Assembly (NCBI RefSeq): GCF_050876985.1
Contig: NZ_JBPAPP010000003.1
DNA: 64,000 nucleotides
Direction: 5' to 3' (one strand)
Source: Halopseudomonas sp002296055
Lineage (GTDB): Bacteria > Pseudomonadota > Gammaproteobacteria > Pseudomonadales > Pseudomonadaceae
The position numbers and the translations under genes are program-made. The notes under the pieces are model-generated. The model did not search any database. It was given only the letters and a program-made list of their open reading frames with translations, and was not told the origin of the DNA. Below, piece after piece: positions 34,958 to 44,119 of the stretch; position 1 is the stretch's first letter; every line of letters begins with the position of its first letter.

Positions 34958-35743
34958 TCACCGCCCTTTGAAGCTGGCCGCCCGACGCTCCAGAAACGAC
35001 GTAACGCCCTCTGCAAAGTCCTCGCTGTCGAGCATCGGCAGCAGGTCAGGAATCAACTGGTTCATCGCCTGCTGACCACCCTCACCCAGCGAGGCTCTGG
35101 CACTAACCAATGTCTGGGCAACGGCCAGCGGCGCCTGGCGAGCGATACGCTGGGCGATTTCCAGCGCCAGCTCGAACTGCTCACCGACCGAGCAGACTTC
35201 CTGCACCAGCCCCAGTCGCAGCGCCTCCTGTGCACCGAATTCGTCCCCGGTCAGCAGATAACGCATCGAGTTACCCCAGCCGATGTTCTGGATGAAGCGG
35301 ATGGTTGCACCGCCAACTGGATAAAGCCCGCGGGTCACCTCAATCTGCCCGAAGCGGCAATCGTCAGCCGCCACGCGGATATCGCCAGCCAGCATCAGCT
35401 CGATGCCTGCGGTGAAGCATACGCCCTGCACCGCCACCACCAAGGGTTTGGACAACCGCCGCTGCGGGTCCAGCCCAAACGGATCGCAGGCACCCGCCGG
35501 CAGCTCCGGAAAGCCTCCAGTGCGAAACTGAGTCGCCCACTTTTCCAGCTCCAGCCCGGCGGTAAAGTGCTTGCCCTCGCCATACAGAACACCGCAACGC
35601 AGCGTACTGTCCGACTCCAGCTGCCCGTAGGCTTCACCCAGTTGAACGTACAGATCGATATCCATCGCGTTCAACTTTTCCGGCCGGTTGAAGCCGATAC
35701 ACAGCACGTCACCCTGCCGCGTTACCTTGACCTTTTCTGACAT
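34958..35743 (-). CDS. Enoyl-CoA hydratase/isomerase family protein
   Basis: Crotonase fold, 261 aa. The oxyanion-hole segments are GEGKHFTAGLELEKW (first) and VQGVCFTAGIELMLAGDIRVA (second). The two catalytic glutamates of classic hydratases are not both obvious: the second segment has GIELMLAGDIRVA and later EVTRGLYPVGGA, so hydratase, isomerase or another crotonase activity is possible. ATG at 35741-35743 with AGGAGAG upstream. It follows the sulfatase gene by 54 bases on the same strand (upstream side). Confidence 0.88.
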   Translation of the reverse strand: MSEKVKVTRQGDVLCIGFNRPEKLNAMDIDLYVQLGEAYGQLESDSTLRCGVLYGEGKHFTAGLELEKWATQFRTGGFPELPAGACDPFGLDPQRRLSKPLVVAVQGVCFTAGIELMLAGDIRVAADDCRFGQIEVTRGLYPVGGATIRFIQNIGWGNSMRYLLTGDEFGAQEALRLGLVQEVCSVGEQFELALEIAQRIARQAPLAVAQTLVSARASLGEGGQQAMNQLIPDLLPMLDSEDFAEGVTSFLERRAASFKGR

Positions 35744-35797
35744 GCGCCCACTCTCCTGCATTGATCCGTTTTTCTAACGCTAGCAGCTCGGCGCCGT

Positions 35798-37768
35798 TCA
35801 GTAGTCCTTCAGCACCAGCCACAGTCCCAAACCGGAATGCAGCAACCAGGCCAGAGTCAGCAGAGCGAGCAACAACAGACCGATAAACACCGCCCGAATC
35901 CACCTTGAACCACGCAGGGCAGCCAGCACATCAAGTACCTGCAGGGCTGCCAGCGCATAGAACAAACCGATACGCCACTCCAGAATCAGTGCGACAGCCA
36001 ATGCAGTGCGCAGCGCAGCGCCCAGCATCCGGACACGATTGCCGCGACGGCCGGTCAGCAACATTTGCACTAGGGCCGCCGCCGCAAGCAGCCCGAGCAC
36101 AATGGCGCTCAACCGCTGCGCCTTGCTGATAAATCCGGGCGGGCTGTAAATCACGCCGTTTGCCTGTTCGTAACGTGCCTGCGCCTGCTGCATTTCAGCC
36201 AGCCGCTCCGGTTGCTCGCTGGCCAGGTCATTGACCTCTCCCGGATCGCTGCTCAAATCAAAGAGCTGCCATTGGCCGGTCCCGGTGGGGATGACGCTTT
36301 GCACGATCTTCCACTGGCCCTGAATGAACGCGCGCGAGCCATGCAACTCGTAGCCAACCTCGTAGGGCTGAGTGTCGTCCGTACGCCCAGTCAGCAGGCT
36401 GACCAGTGAATGCCCCTCGAGCGGTGCCAGCGAGGCGTCCTGAGCCGCCGGATGGGTAACATGAGCAAGTTCGAGTACCGTCGGCACAATGTCACGCACA
36501 TGCGTGAAAGCTGCCGAACGCACACCGGACGGGTGCGTCCCCGGCAGCACCACAATCGCAGGAGTGCGAATTCCGCCCTCGTACAGGAAGTACTTGAACA
36601 ACTTCAGTCCGCCGCCGCTGGCCGTCGCCCAGCCCGGCCCCTGCGAAGCGAAAGAGCCTGGCGCACCGCGATTTTCCAGGCTGTTATCAAAGCTCTCATG
36701 GAAGGCACGAGTATGCGCCGGGTAGATCTTCGGTGGCGTGCCGTTGGCTCCGTTGTCACTGAGAAATACGATCAGGGTGTTATCCAACTGGCCCTGCTGC
36801 TGCAGCACATCGAGCACCCGGCCAATCTGCTCATCCATGTAGTCGATCATGGCCGCATAGACTTGCATGTCTCGACGCCGCAGAACTTTCTCAGGCTCGG
36901 GCAACGAATCCCATTCGGCAATCAGCTCCGGCCACGGTGGCAGCGGCACGTCGGCAAATACGCCAAGTGTCTTGAGCCGTTCGTAGCGCGCTGCCCGCAG
37001 CTTTGCGTAGCCCTCGTCGTACACGCCGTCATATTTGCGAATGTACTCCTCCGGTGCCTGCAAGGGGTCATGCGGCGCGGTGTAGGCAAGATAGGCAAAG
37101 AACGGCTGATCACTGGCGGCGTCGCGCTGAAGCCAGTCAGTCAGGTAGTCCGTGTAATTGCGGGTGGAGTAAAAATCTGCCGGCAAGCTGTCGACAAGCT
37201 TGCCGTTGCGGGCATAGACCACGGGCTCAGCCGGATGCAACGGACGCATATCGGCGTAGTGGCTGGCGCCGCCAGGCAGCAGGGCGAAAGACTCCTGAAA
37301 GCCGCGATTGAAGGGGGCGTGTTCAGGCTCATCGCCCAGATGCCACTTGCCAGAAAAGTAGGTGCGATAACCGGCCTTGCCTAGCACTTCTGCCAAGGTC
37401 ACCACGCGGTCGTTAAGGTGTCCTTCATAGCCATCGTGGCCTTGCTGATCAGGGGTAATGACCTGAGCGCCCTTACCCGCCAGGTGGTTGTCAGCGCCGG
37501 TCAGCAGCACCGAGCGCGTAGGCGCGCAGGTCGGCAGGGTGTGAAAGTTGGTCAAGGTCACGCCCTGCTCGGCCAGCCGCTGCAGGTTGGGCGTGTGGAT
37601 GTCGCTGCCGCCAAACGGGCTGATATCGCTGAAGCCTAAATCGTCAGCGACAATAAACAGCACGTTGGGCCGTGCTGGCTGAGCTTGCGCGGGAGCGCCC
37701 GCCAAGGCGCATAGCAGCAGCGTAGCCACAGTAAGTTTACCGCCCAACAGCGCACGAAAGCGGAACAT
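35798..37768 (-). CDS. Membrane-anchored arylsulfatase
   Basis: 656 aa. Signal peptide or anchor at 1-30, then a complete type I sulfatase domain: RPNVLFIVADDLGFSD (metal Asp pair), the formylglycine site CAPTRS with Cys at 81, TYFSGKWHLGDEPEHAPFNRGF, and FLSDNGANG (metal Asp-Asn). Unusual is a C-terminal extension from about residue 553 with about four hydrophobic helices (LSAIVLGLLAAAALVQMLL is the first), so the enzyme is probably held in the inner membrane with its active domain in the periplasm. The Cys-to-formylglycine maturase is not in the window. Substrate unknown. Confidence 0.9.
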   Translation of the reverse strand: MFRFRALLGGKLTVATLLLCALAGAPAQAQPARPNVLFIVADDLGFSDISPFGGSDIHTPNLQRLAEQGVTLTNFHTLPTCAPTRSVLLTGADNHLAGKGAQVITPDQQGHDGYEGHLNDRVVTLAEVLGKAGYRTYFSGKWHLGDEPEHAPFNRGFQESFALLPGGASHYADMRPLHPAEPVVYARNGKLVDSLPADFYSTRNYTDYLTDWLQRDAASDQPFFAYLAYTAPHDPLQAPEEYIRKYDGVYDEGYAKLRAARYERLKTLGVFADVPLPPWPELIAEWDSLPEPEKVLRRRDMQVYAAMIDYMDEQIGRVLDVLQQQGQLDNTLIVFLSDNGANGTPPKIYPAHTRAFHESFDNSLENRGAPGSFASQGPGWATASGGGLKLFKYFLYEGGIRTPAIVVLPGTHPSGVRSAAFTHVRDIVPTVLELAHVTHPAAQDASLAPLEGHSLVSLLTGRTDDTQPYEVGYELHGSRAFIQGQWKIVQSVIPTGTGQWQLFDLSSDPGEVNDLASEQPERLAEMQQAQARYEQANGVIYSPPGFISKAQRLSAIVLGLLAAAALVQMLLTGRRGNRVRMLGAALRTALAVALILEWRIGLFYALAALQVLDVLAALRGSRWIRAVFIGLLLLALLTLAWLLHSGLGLWLVLKDY

Positions 37769-37819
37769 GCCAAACCCTCTTATTATTCAGACCAAACGCC
37801 AGCACCAGGCGACTGACGC

Positions 37820-37845
37820 AAAAAGGCCGCCCGCAAGCGGGCGGC
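37820..37845 (-). terminator. Intrinsic terminator after the DUF1302-DUF1329 pair
   Basis: Perfect 9-bp stem GCCGCCCGC/GCGGGCGGC followed on the minus strand by CTTTTTG. It separates the catabolic operon from the sulfatase gene. Confidence 0.85.
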
Positions 37846-37885
37846 AAAGCGTTGCAGCAACTGCAACAACGGAGCAGCGAACGGG

Positions 37886-39247
37886 TTAACGTACCCCGGA
37901 ATTACGCAGGGCAGTCGGCGAGTACTCCGAGGAGCTGGCCGTAAAACCAAACTCGATGGGCGTATCGATCTCATTGCGCAGGCCAAACACCGAGTAGCGG
38001 CCATTCAGCAGGTCGGTAATGGATTCGGCCGCCAGCCAGGGGATCTTGCGATCATACAACGGGATCATAAAACCCTCGGAAACGCGCCAGAGCTGTCCGC
38101 GCGCGTCGTACTGCTCAGCGAGGGAAATCTGCCAGGTGTCCTCGTCGATATAGAACACCCGCTTGGCATAGATGTGGCGCTCGTCCGGCTTGACGTTGGC
38201 TTCCACCACCCAGACGCGGTGACGCTCATAACGCAGCGCATCGGGGTTGAGGTGACCGGGCTGGATCAGATCATCGTAGCTGAGCTCGGGTGAGTCGATC
38301 TGGAAGTTGTTGTAGGGCACTAGCACCTCGCGCTTGCCCTTAAGCTCCCAGGTGTACTTGTCCATGGCCCCGTTGAACATGTCCAGATTGTCCGCCACCC
38401 GCTGGCCGTCGGTGGCCGGAGTCGGGCCGTCATAGGATACCTGCGGGGCGCGGCGTACCCTGCGCTGACCTGCGTTATACAGCCATGCGCGGCGCGGCTC
38501 CTTGACCTGATCCAGAGTCTCGTGCACCAGCACGATACTGCCCGACAGACGCGCCGGCGCTTTGATTTCCTGCATAAAGTAATAGAGCACGTTGTCCGGG
38601 TTGGCCGGGTCAAAGTCCTTCAACTGGTCACGGTAGCTGAACTGCTGCTGCATCAGTACCGGGACATAGGTGCCGTTCGGCATGGGTGCACTCTGAATCA
38701 ACTGACGGCGAGCGCTACCACCGCGATAGCGACCAATGTGGTTCCAGACCACCTCTTTCGCTTCCTTGGGAATCGGAAACGGCGTCGCAATAGAGAAATT
38801 CTGCAACCCGGCGCCGCTGTCTACCAGAGTGGTTTCCACCGCATTGCGGGCAATGGTGTCGTACACCGACTGCGGCAGTGCGGCGCTGCGATGGCTAGGG
38901 TAAACCGGCAGACGGAAGGTATCGGCATAGCGCCGCAGCATCGCCTTATGCCCATCGGTCAATAGCTCTTGGTACTGATCCATATTGGCTGCGGTGATGA
39001 CAAACAGCGGCTGCTCTTGAGCAAAGGGGTTGCTCGGGCGACCGGCGGCATCAACGCTGCCAGCATTAGCCGGCAGACCGCCGGTCCATTCGGGGATGCT
39101 GCCGTCGGCATTGCCCGCACGCTCGGCGCCCACCGGGGTCAGGCTGGAACCGAGCTGGGCAGCCTCCTCGGCAGACACAGCTGCGTTGAGATGGCTGGAG
39201 GCTAACGCCAAAGCGAGGGCAGAAAGCAGGGATATACGGATTTTCAT
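37886..39247 (-). CDS. DUF1329 domain-containing exported protein
   Basis: 453 aa with a signal peptide (MKIRISLLSALALALASSHLNA). The mature part has the DUF1329 features: the N-terminal LGSSLTPVGAERAGNADGSIPEWTGG region (in parts) and the aromatic C-terminal part with YDDLIQPGHLNPDALRYERH and RVFYIDEDTWQISLAEQYDA. It resembles outer-membrane lipoprotein-type carriers (LolB/LppX-like fold by family knowledge). DUF1329 and DUF1302 genes usually come as a pair in clusters for hydrophobic substrates. The DUF1302 gene lies 9 bases upstream. Confidence 0.9.
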   Translation of the reverse strand: MKIRISLLSALALALASSHLNAAVSAEEAAQLGSSLTPVGAERAGNADGSIPEWTGGLPANAGSVDAAGRPSNPFAQEQPLFVITAANMDQYQELLTDGHKAMLRRYADTFRLPVYPSHRSAALPQSVYDTIARNAVETTLVDSGAGLQNFSIATPFPIPKEAKEVVWNHIGRYRGGSARRQLIQSAPMPNGTYVPVLMQQQFSYRDQLKDFDPANPDNVLYYFMQEIKAPARLSGSIVLVHETLDQVKEPRRAWLYNAGQRRVRRAPQVSYDGPTPATDGQRVADNLDMFNGAMDKYTWELKGKREVLVPYNNFQIDSPELSYDDLIQPGHLNPDALRYERHRVWVVEANVKPDERHIYAKRVFYIDEDTWQISLAEQYDARGQLWRVSEGFMIPLYDRKIPWLAAESITDLLNGRYSVFGLRNEIDTPIEFGFTASSSEYSPTALRNSGVR

Positions 39248-39256
39248 GGGGCCTCC

Positions 39257-41083
39257 TTAGAAGGACACGCTAAAGCTGAGCGACAGGAAGTCACGATCTA
39301 CGGCGGTGTTGTACTTGCCACCAAAGAAGTTGGTGTAATTGATGCTGGCGCCATACTGGTTCAGGTAGGTCGCATCCAGACCCAGGGCAACGGCGCGGGC
39401 GCCTTCTTCAAAGCCCGGCGCCGGGCCGTAGCCGTAGACGTCGTGGAACCAGGTCAGGCTGGGGCGCAGCTCAACCCCGGCGAACAGGCTGGTGTAGTCC
39501 CACACACCACGCATGCGGTAGCCAGCGGAAAAGTCGGTAGCAAAGCCCTCGTCGTTACAATGCGGGCCGCCACACAAGCTGTTGTCTGGGTACAGCTCGC
39601 CTTGGCCAAAGGTATTGGCACGGCCATAGCGCAGCCCGCCTTTACCTTCCAGTCCGCCGACATAGGTTGCTCCCACTTCGGCTATCAGGGTGAAGCGGTC
39701 GGCGCCCATGACCCGGTCAAACATGTGGATGGCGGTCATCTGCGCCTGGGTAACTTCCTTACGCTGATAACCGTTGAAGGTGCCGTTGTTGGTCGCGGTG
39801 TACTCGCCCGAGGACAGCAGCGGGCTGGTGGCCGGGTTGCCGATCGCGGCGATGGTCTGGTCCACCGAGTTCAGCTGAATCGGCATATTCGGGCGGTAGC
39901 TGATTTCCCCTGCCAGGCTAGTGCCGATATCCAGCGCGGTACTGAAACTCAGGCCATACAGACGGATATCCTCGGGGTAATCGATGTAGTAGCCGGCCGT
40001 GCCCATGCGGTACGCGGCGACCAGTGCAGGGCCAAGCTGGCTGCCCATCAGCGCGCCGCAGGCAGGCCCACTCAGGCCCGCGTTAGCGCACATTTGGGGT
40101 ACGAAGGCGGTGTCTTCAACGTTTGGGCTAAAACGCGAGCTGACGTAGGGCTGCTTGCTGTGGTAGTTGGCAAAGTAAGCGCCGATCTCAGCATCCAGAC
40201 TATCGACATACCAGCGCCCGGCCACCCCAAACTGCCCGCTGTCGCTCGGCTCGTTATCGCGCATGCGTTTGATCTCAACGCCTTCGCTGGTCAGGTTGAC
40301 ACCAAAGGGGCTGAGCGCCGCCTGGGCAATGGCGTTTTGATCCAGCACCGGACCTACGGTGGCACCGCCGCAACCGTCGGCGACAAAATCGTTGGCGGCA
40401 AAGAAAGTGCCGCAGTTGTCCACCACCGTCTTCTGCCATTCAAACTGGTAGAAGGCATCCAGCGTGAAGCTGTCGGTCAGCGCCTGGGAGACAAAGAAGG
40501 TATTGGCCGGCAGCAGCCCCTCCTTGATCTCGGCCCCCGGCTGGCGCAGCGCCGAAATATCTACCGGGTTCATGCCGTTGATACCGCCACGGATAAAGGT
40601 GCTCTCGCCCCAGTTGATCACCTGCCGGCCGACGCGCACCGTGCCGCCCAAGTCGTTGATCTGGTAGTTGTGGTAAAAGAAGGCATCGAGCAGTTGGAAG
40701 CCGGAGCTTTGCGCCATGTTGTTGCGACCGTCGTCGCTGATCTCTTTGAACGGATGATCGCCGTCGGCCAGCTCAAAGTCGTACCAGTAGCGACCACGCA
40801 CCAGCACGCCGGAGTCGTGGTAACGCAGGTCCAGATCGTGCACGCCCTTGAAAACCGTAGAGAACGCGTCGCCCTTATCGAAGTTACGGCGTCCGTCGTC
40901 ACCACTGGATGCCAGCAGCTCATCCTCACGGGATTGGGTCGACCAACTGGAGCCGACCGACAACACCGAGTCGAGCTGCCCTTCGACCTCACCCAGGGTA
41001 AAACTCAGCGCGAACGCCGGCGTTGCAAAGATGCCGCATAACCCAAGGAAGACAGGAAAAGCACATATTGTTCTTGTATTCAT
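39257..41083 (-). CDS. DUF1302 family outer-membrane beta-barrel protein
   Basis: 608 aa, signal peptide (MNTRTICAFPVFLGLCGIFA...), then alternating aromatic/hydrophobic strands with Gly/Asp-rich turns and a C-terminal end DRDFLSLSFSVSF, with a terminal Phe typical of outer-membrane barrels. DUF1302 segments such as LDSVLSVGSSWSTQSRED, VRVGRQVINWGESTFIRGG and VGPVLDQNAIAQAAL are present. Probably takes up or exports a hydrophobic compound. No MMPL/RND partner is encoded nearby, which is often found with this pair. Confidence 0.9.
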   Translation of the reverse strand: MNTRTICAFPVFLGLCGIFATPAFALSFTLGEVEGQLDSVLSVGSSWSTQSREDELLASSGDDGRRNFDKGDAFSTVFKGVHDLDLRYHDSGVLVRGRYWYDFELADGDHPFKEISDDGRNNMAQSSGFQLLDAFFYHNYQINDLGGTVRVGRQVINWGESTFIRGGINGMNPVDISALRQPGAEIKEGLLPANTFFVSQALTDSFTLDAFYQFEWQKTVVDNCGTFFAANDFVADGCGGATVGPVLDQNAIAQAALSPFGVNLTSEGVEIKRMRDNEPSDSGQFGVAGRWYVDSLDAEIGAYFANYHSKQPYVSSRFSPNVEDTAFVPQMCANAGLSGPACGALMGSQLGPALVAAYRMGTAGYYIDYPEDIRLYGLSFSTALDIGTSLAGEISYRPNMPIQLNSVDQTIAAIGNPATSPLLSSGEYTATNNGTFNGYQRKEVTQAQMTAIHMFDRVMGADRFTLIAEVGATYVGGLEGKGGLRYGRANTFGQGELYPDNSLCGGPHCNDEGFATDFSAGYRMRGVWDYTSLFAGVELRPSLTWFHDVYGYGPAPGFEEGARAVALGLDATYLNQYGASINYTNFFGGKYNTAVDRDFLSLSFSVSF

Positions 41084-41172
41084 CTTCTTTCCTTCTTGTT
41101 ATTGATGTTGAAATCAACCACGCCTGCTGCTGTCTGCAACGAGTCAGCAACCGGAGACCACCAGACGACGGC

Positions 41173-43071
41173 TCAGTCGACCCACTCGACCTTGAATGCA
41201 TACCGCTCGATGGCCTGTCGCAGGGCGGCAGAACCCTGCCCGTCAATACGCGCCAGCAACCCTTTGCTGGCGTCCTGCACTACGTCAAAACTGAGGCTCC
41301 GCAGACCTGCTCGCTCGGCCTCGGCTTGAATGGTGTTGCGAATTTCCTGCTGCTGCAGGGCGGGCTTGAACAGCTTGCCGACGGCGGTGGTCGGCAACGC
41401 GGCGACCACATGAATACGCTTGGGAATAGCCGCGCGCTCACTGATGCGCTCGGCTGCGAAGGCCTGTAACTGGGCCTCGTTCACTAGCGCGCCTGCTCGG
41501 GGCTGGACATAGGCCACCGGTACTTCACCTGCGTGGGAGTCGGGGCTGCCGACCGCCGCACACAGGGCCACGTCCGGATGCGACTGCAATACCGTTTCGA
41601 TCTGCCCTGGGTCGATGTTGTGGCCGCCGCGAATGATCAACTCCTTCTTGCGGCCCGTCAGCCAGAAGTAACCATCTGCGTCCTGACGTCCAAGGTCACC
41701 GGTGTTTAGCCAACGCTCGCCGTCGATGTCGATCCAGATACCCTGGTTGTGAGCTTCATCGATGTAGCCGGCAAACACATTCGGTCCCCGAATCACCAGC
41801 AATCCGGCCTCATTGATGTCGGTGTCACGCAGATAGACTCCAAGCTCATCGAGTTCCACTGCTCGCATCTGTTGATATGGCAGGCGCAGGCCGATGGAAC
41901 CGACCCGGCGCTCGCCATCAGCCGGGTTGGACGAAGACACACAGGTGCCTTCGGTCAATCCATACCCTTCCAGAATGCGCACGCCGGACACCCGCTCAAA
42001 CTCGTTGAACAGCGCAACCGGCATCGGCGCGGCGCCGCACACGGCGTACTTCAGCGATGAGATATCGCGGCCGTTGATCGGCACCTGCAGCAACCCCGAA
42101 TACACCGTTGGCACGCCCGAAAAGAAGTTGACTCGGTAGCGCTCTACCAGCGTCCAGAAGTTCTCCATCACGCCTTCGCCGCGATAGCCCTGCGCGGTGC
42201 CAATAAGTACCGAGTCGCCACGCGTCCAGGGCATCAGTCCGGTAACCAGCTGACCGTTGACGTGAAACAGCGGCAGGCCACAGAAGTACACCTGCCCGGG
42301 CGTTTGCGGCTGCAGGTTCTCGGCAATCGCCCAGGCATTGAACACCTCGGCGGCGTGGGTACGGCGAGCGATCTTCGGCAGGCCAGTGGTGCCGCCGGTG
42401 CAGAACAGCGAGGACGTATCGTCGCCGTGAACGAGCCGGTCACTGCTCAGCGCGTGCTCCGGCTGGCGCTCCATCAGCTCGTGTAGCCAGTGAATCGACA
42501 ACCCGGAGTGCCGCGTCCGCTCCTGCTCGGCCAGCTGTCGCAAAGAGGCGCGCTGCTCCTCTGCAACATAGGGCTCCAGGCTTACCCAAAGGTAATCGGT
42601 TATGGTCGGCAGCTCCGCAGCAACGCTCTGTACCTTGCTCCACAAATCACTGCCAGGCACGGGTGCCAGCGTCACCAGAACCCGCACGTTGGCTGCGCGC
42701 AGCAGCTCAGCAATCTGCCCCGCCTCCAGCAGCGGATTGACCGCCATCACCACACCAGCGGCCTCTGCCCCCCAGATCACAAAGTGGGTTTCCGGCAGGT
42801 TGGGGAGCACAAAGGCCACCACATCATCCTTGCCGATACCCAGATCATGCAGGGCATTGGCCACGCGTGTTATCTGCGCCAGCAGTTCGGTGTAGTTCCA
42901 GGTATGGCTGATGTCCGGCGTCCGTGCGTCGGGCACAAAGCGCAGCGCCAGCGCAGCCGGAAAGTGCGCGGCACTGGCGCTCAACGCAGCATACGTACTG
43001 GCCGGCAGGTTGCGGCTTGCCAAGGGAACCTGCTCAATGGCGTGAATATCCGCCAGACACCGAGTTGCCAT
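41173..43071 (-). CDS. AMP-dependent acyl-CoA synthetase
   Basis: 632-aa ANL-superfamily enzyme that activates a carboxylic acid to its CoA ester through an acyl-adenylate. P-loop FCTGGTTGLPK (Gly instead of the common Ser in TSGTTG), A5 motif GYGLTEGTC, A7 LNTGDLG, A8 GRKKELIIRGGHNIDP and the catalytic Lys in TTAVGKLFK. ATG at 43069-43071 overlaps the FAH-gene stop (TGATG), so they are coupled. Likely activates an acid product of the ring-cleavage steps or the imported substrate (inference). Confidence 0.92.
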   Translation of the reverse strand: MATRCLADIHAIEQVPLASRNLPASTYAALSASAAHFPAALALRFVPDARTPDISHTWNYTELLAQITRVANALHDLGIGKDDVVAFVLPNLPETHFVIWGAEAAGVVMAVNPLLEAGQIAELLRAANVRVLVTLAPVPGSDLWSKVQSVAAELPTITDYLWVSLEPYVAEEQRASLRQLAEQERTRHSGLSIHWLHELMERQPEHALSSDRLVHGDDTSSLFCTGGTTGLPKIARRTHAAEVFNAWAIAENLQPQTPGQVYFCGLPLFHVNGQLVTGLMPWTRGDSVLIGTAQGYRGEGVMENFWTLVERYRVNFFSGVPTVYSGLLQVPINGRDISSLKYAVCGAAPMPVALFNEFERVSGVRILEGYGLTEGTCVSSSNPADGERRVGSIGLRLPYQQMRAVELDELGVYLRDTDINEAGLLVIRGPNVFAGYIDEAHNQGIWIDIDGERWLNTGDLGRQDADGYFWLTGRKKELIIRGGHNIDPGQIETVLQSHPDVALCAAVGSPDSHAGEVPVAYVQPRAGALVNEAQLQAFAAERISERAAIPKRIHVVAALPTTAVGKLFKPALQQQEIRNTIQAEAERAGLRSLSFDVVQDASKGLLARIDGQGSAALRQAIERYAFKVEWVD

Positions 43072-44030
43072 CAGCCCTGCTCCACCACACGGTTGCGCTG
43101 CACGCCCAGATTGATCGCGCCGTCAGCGCTGCGAATCTCGGTTTCCACCAGATCCCCCGCTTTCAGGTAGAAGGCTGAACGCGCCTCCTGCATTTTCAGG
43201 AAGGTTTGCATGCGCTTGGCCGGCGACAACAGTGCCGCAGCGATGCGCTGTTTGGCTGGCGACGGCACCGTCAGTGCGCAGCCGTGCGGCGTGCCGGTGG
43301 CAATCAGATCACCCGGCGCAAAGTCATGCACGCCGGACAGCTCCGTTAACGTTTCTGCCGGGCCAAACACCATGTTCGCGGTGCTGTCAGCCTGGCGGCT
43401 CTGGCCGTTGACCTTGAGTGACAGATTCAGGTTTTTCAGATACCCGCCATCGCCCGGCTCCAGCAGACACAGGTAGGGGCCGACAGGACCGAAGGTGCGG
43501 AAACTCTTGCCCTTGTAGAACTGCATTTGCGGAATCTGCACATCACGCGCGGAGTAATCGTTCACCACCACCAAACCGGCGACATAGTCCAGCAGGTTGG
43601 CGTCAGTTACCTTGACCGACCCGGTGATCTCGCGCTTGATGACCAGCCCTAGCTCCACCTCATAGTCAAGAAAGCGCACGCCCTTGGGCTTGATCAGGTC
43701 GCTATCGGCAGCAACGATGCAGCTCGCTGCCTTGGTGAAGATCATGTTGTAGTGCTTGGCGTCCGGGTCCAGGCCGGACTCGATCATGTGCTGGCGGTAG
43801 TTGGCGCCCTGGCAGACAAACTGCTGATTGCGGGTGACCGGCGACAGCAACTTGACCTCGCTGAGCGCCAGAGCAGCCGGCGTCAGGGCCTTAAGGGCCG
43901 CAATGCTGGTGCCGGCAATAAAGTCTCCGGTGCTCGCAAAGTCGCCCTCAACCTGAGCTATCTGGCTGCCCTTAAGGACACCCCAGCCAATCACACCCTG
44001 ATGTTCGAATCGCACGATATTAATTGCCAT
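43071..44030 (-). CDS. Fumarylacetoacetate hydrolase family protein
   Basis: 319 aa, FAH fold. Metal ligands are in FLDYEVELGLVIKRE (two Glu) and VVNDYSARDVQ (Asp); KSFRTFGPVGPYL is the conserved substrate-loop region. Members hydrolyse C-C bonds, or hydrate, decarboxylate or isomerise ring-cleavage products. ATG at 44028-44030; the open frame extends upstream without support. It is 89 bases downstream of the dioxygenase gene and coupled to the synthetase, fitting a meta-cleavage pathway. Confidence 0.92.
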   Translation of the reverse strand: MAINIVRFEHQGVIGWGVLKGSQIAQVEGDFASTGDFIAGTSIAALKALTPAALALSEVKLLSPVTRNQQFVCQGANYRQHMIESGLDPDAKHYNMIFTKAASCIVAADSDLIKPKGVRFLDYEVELGLVIKREITGSVKVTDANLLDYVAGLVVVNDYSARDVQIPQMQFYKGKSFRTFGPVGPYLCLLEPGDGGYLKNLNLSLKVNGQSRQADSTANMVFGPAETLTELSGVHDFAPGDLIATGTPHGCALTVPSPAKQRIAAALLSPAKRMQTFLKMQEARSAFYLKAGDLVETEIRSADGAINLGVQRNRVVEQG

Positions 44031-44119
44031 AACGCTTACTCCGCTGTCGGCCGCCAGGCGTGCCGAGCTTTTGTTGTTGTGTGCCAGGCGCCAGGCGCCC
44101 AAACGGGGGTAATGCCGCG

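Noticed and set aside
39443..41041. Plus-strand open frame opposite the DUF1302 gene
   Set aside because: Antisense to a signal-peptide-bearing outer-membrane protein with a clear family; no ribosome-binding site or domain.
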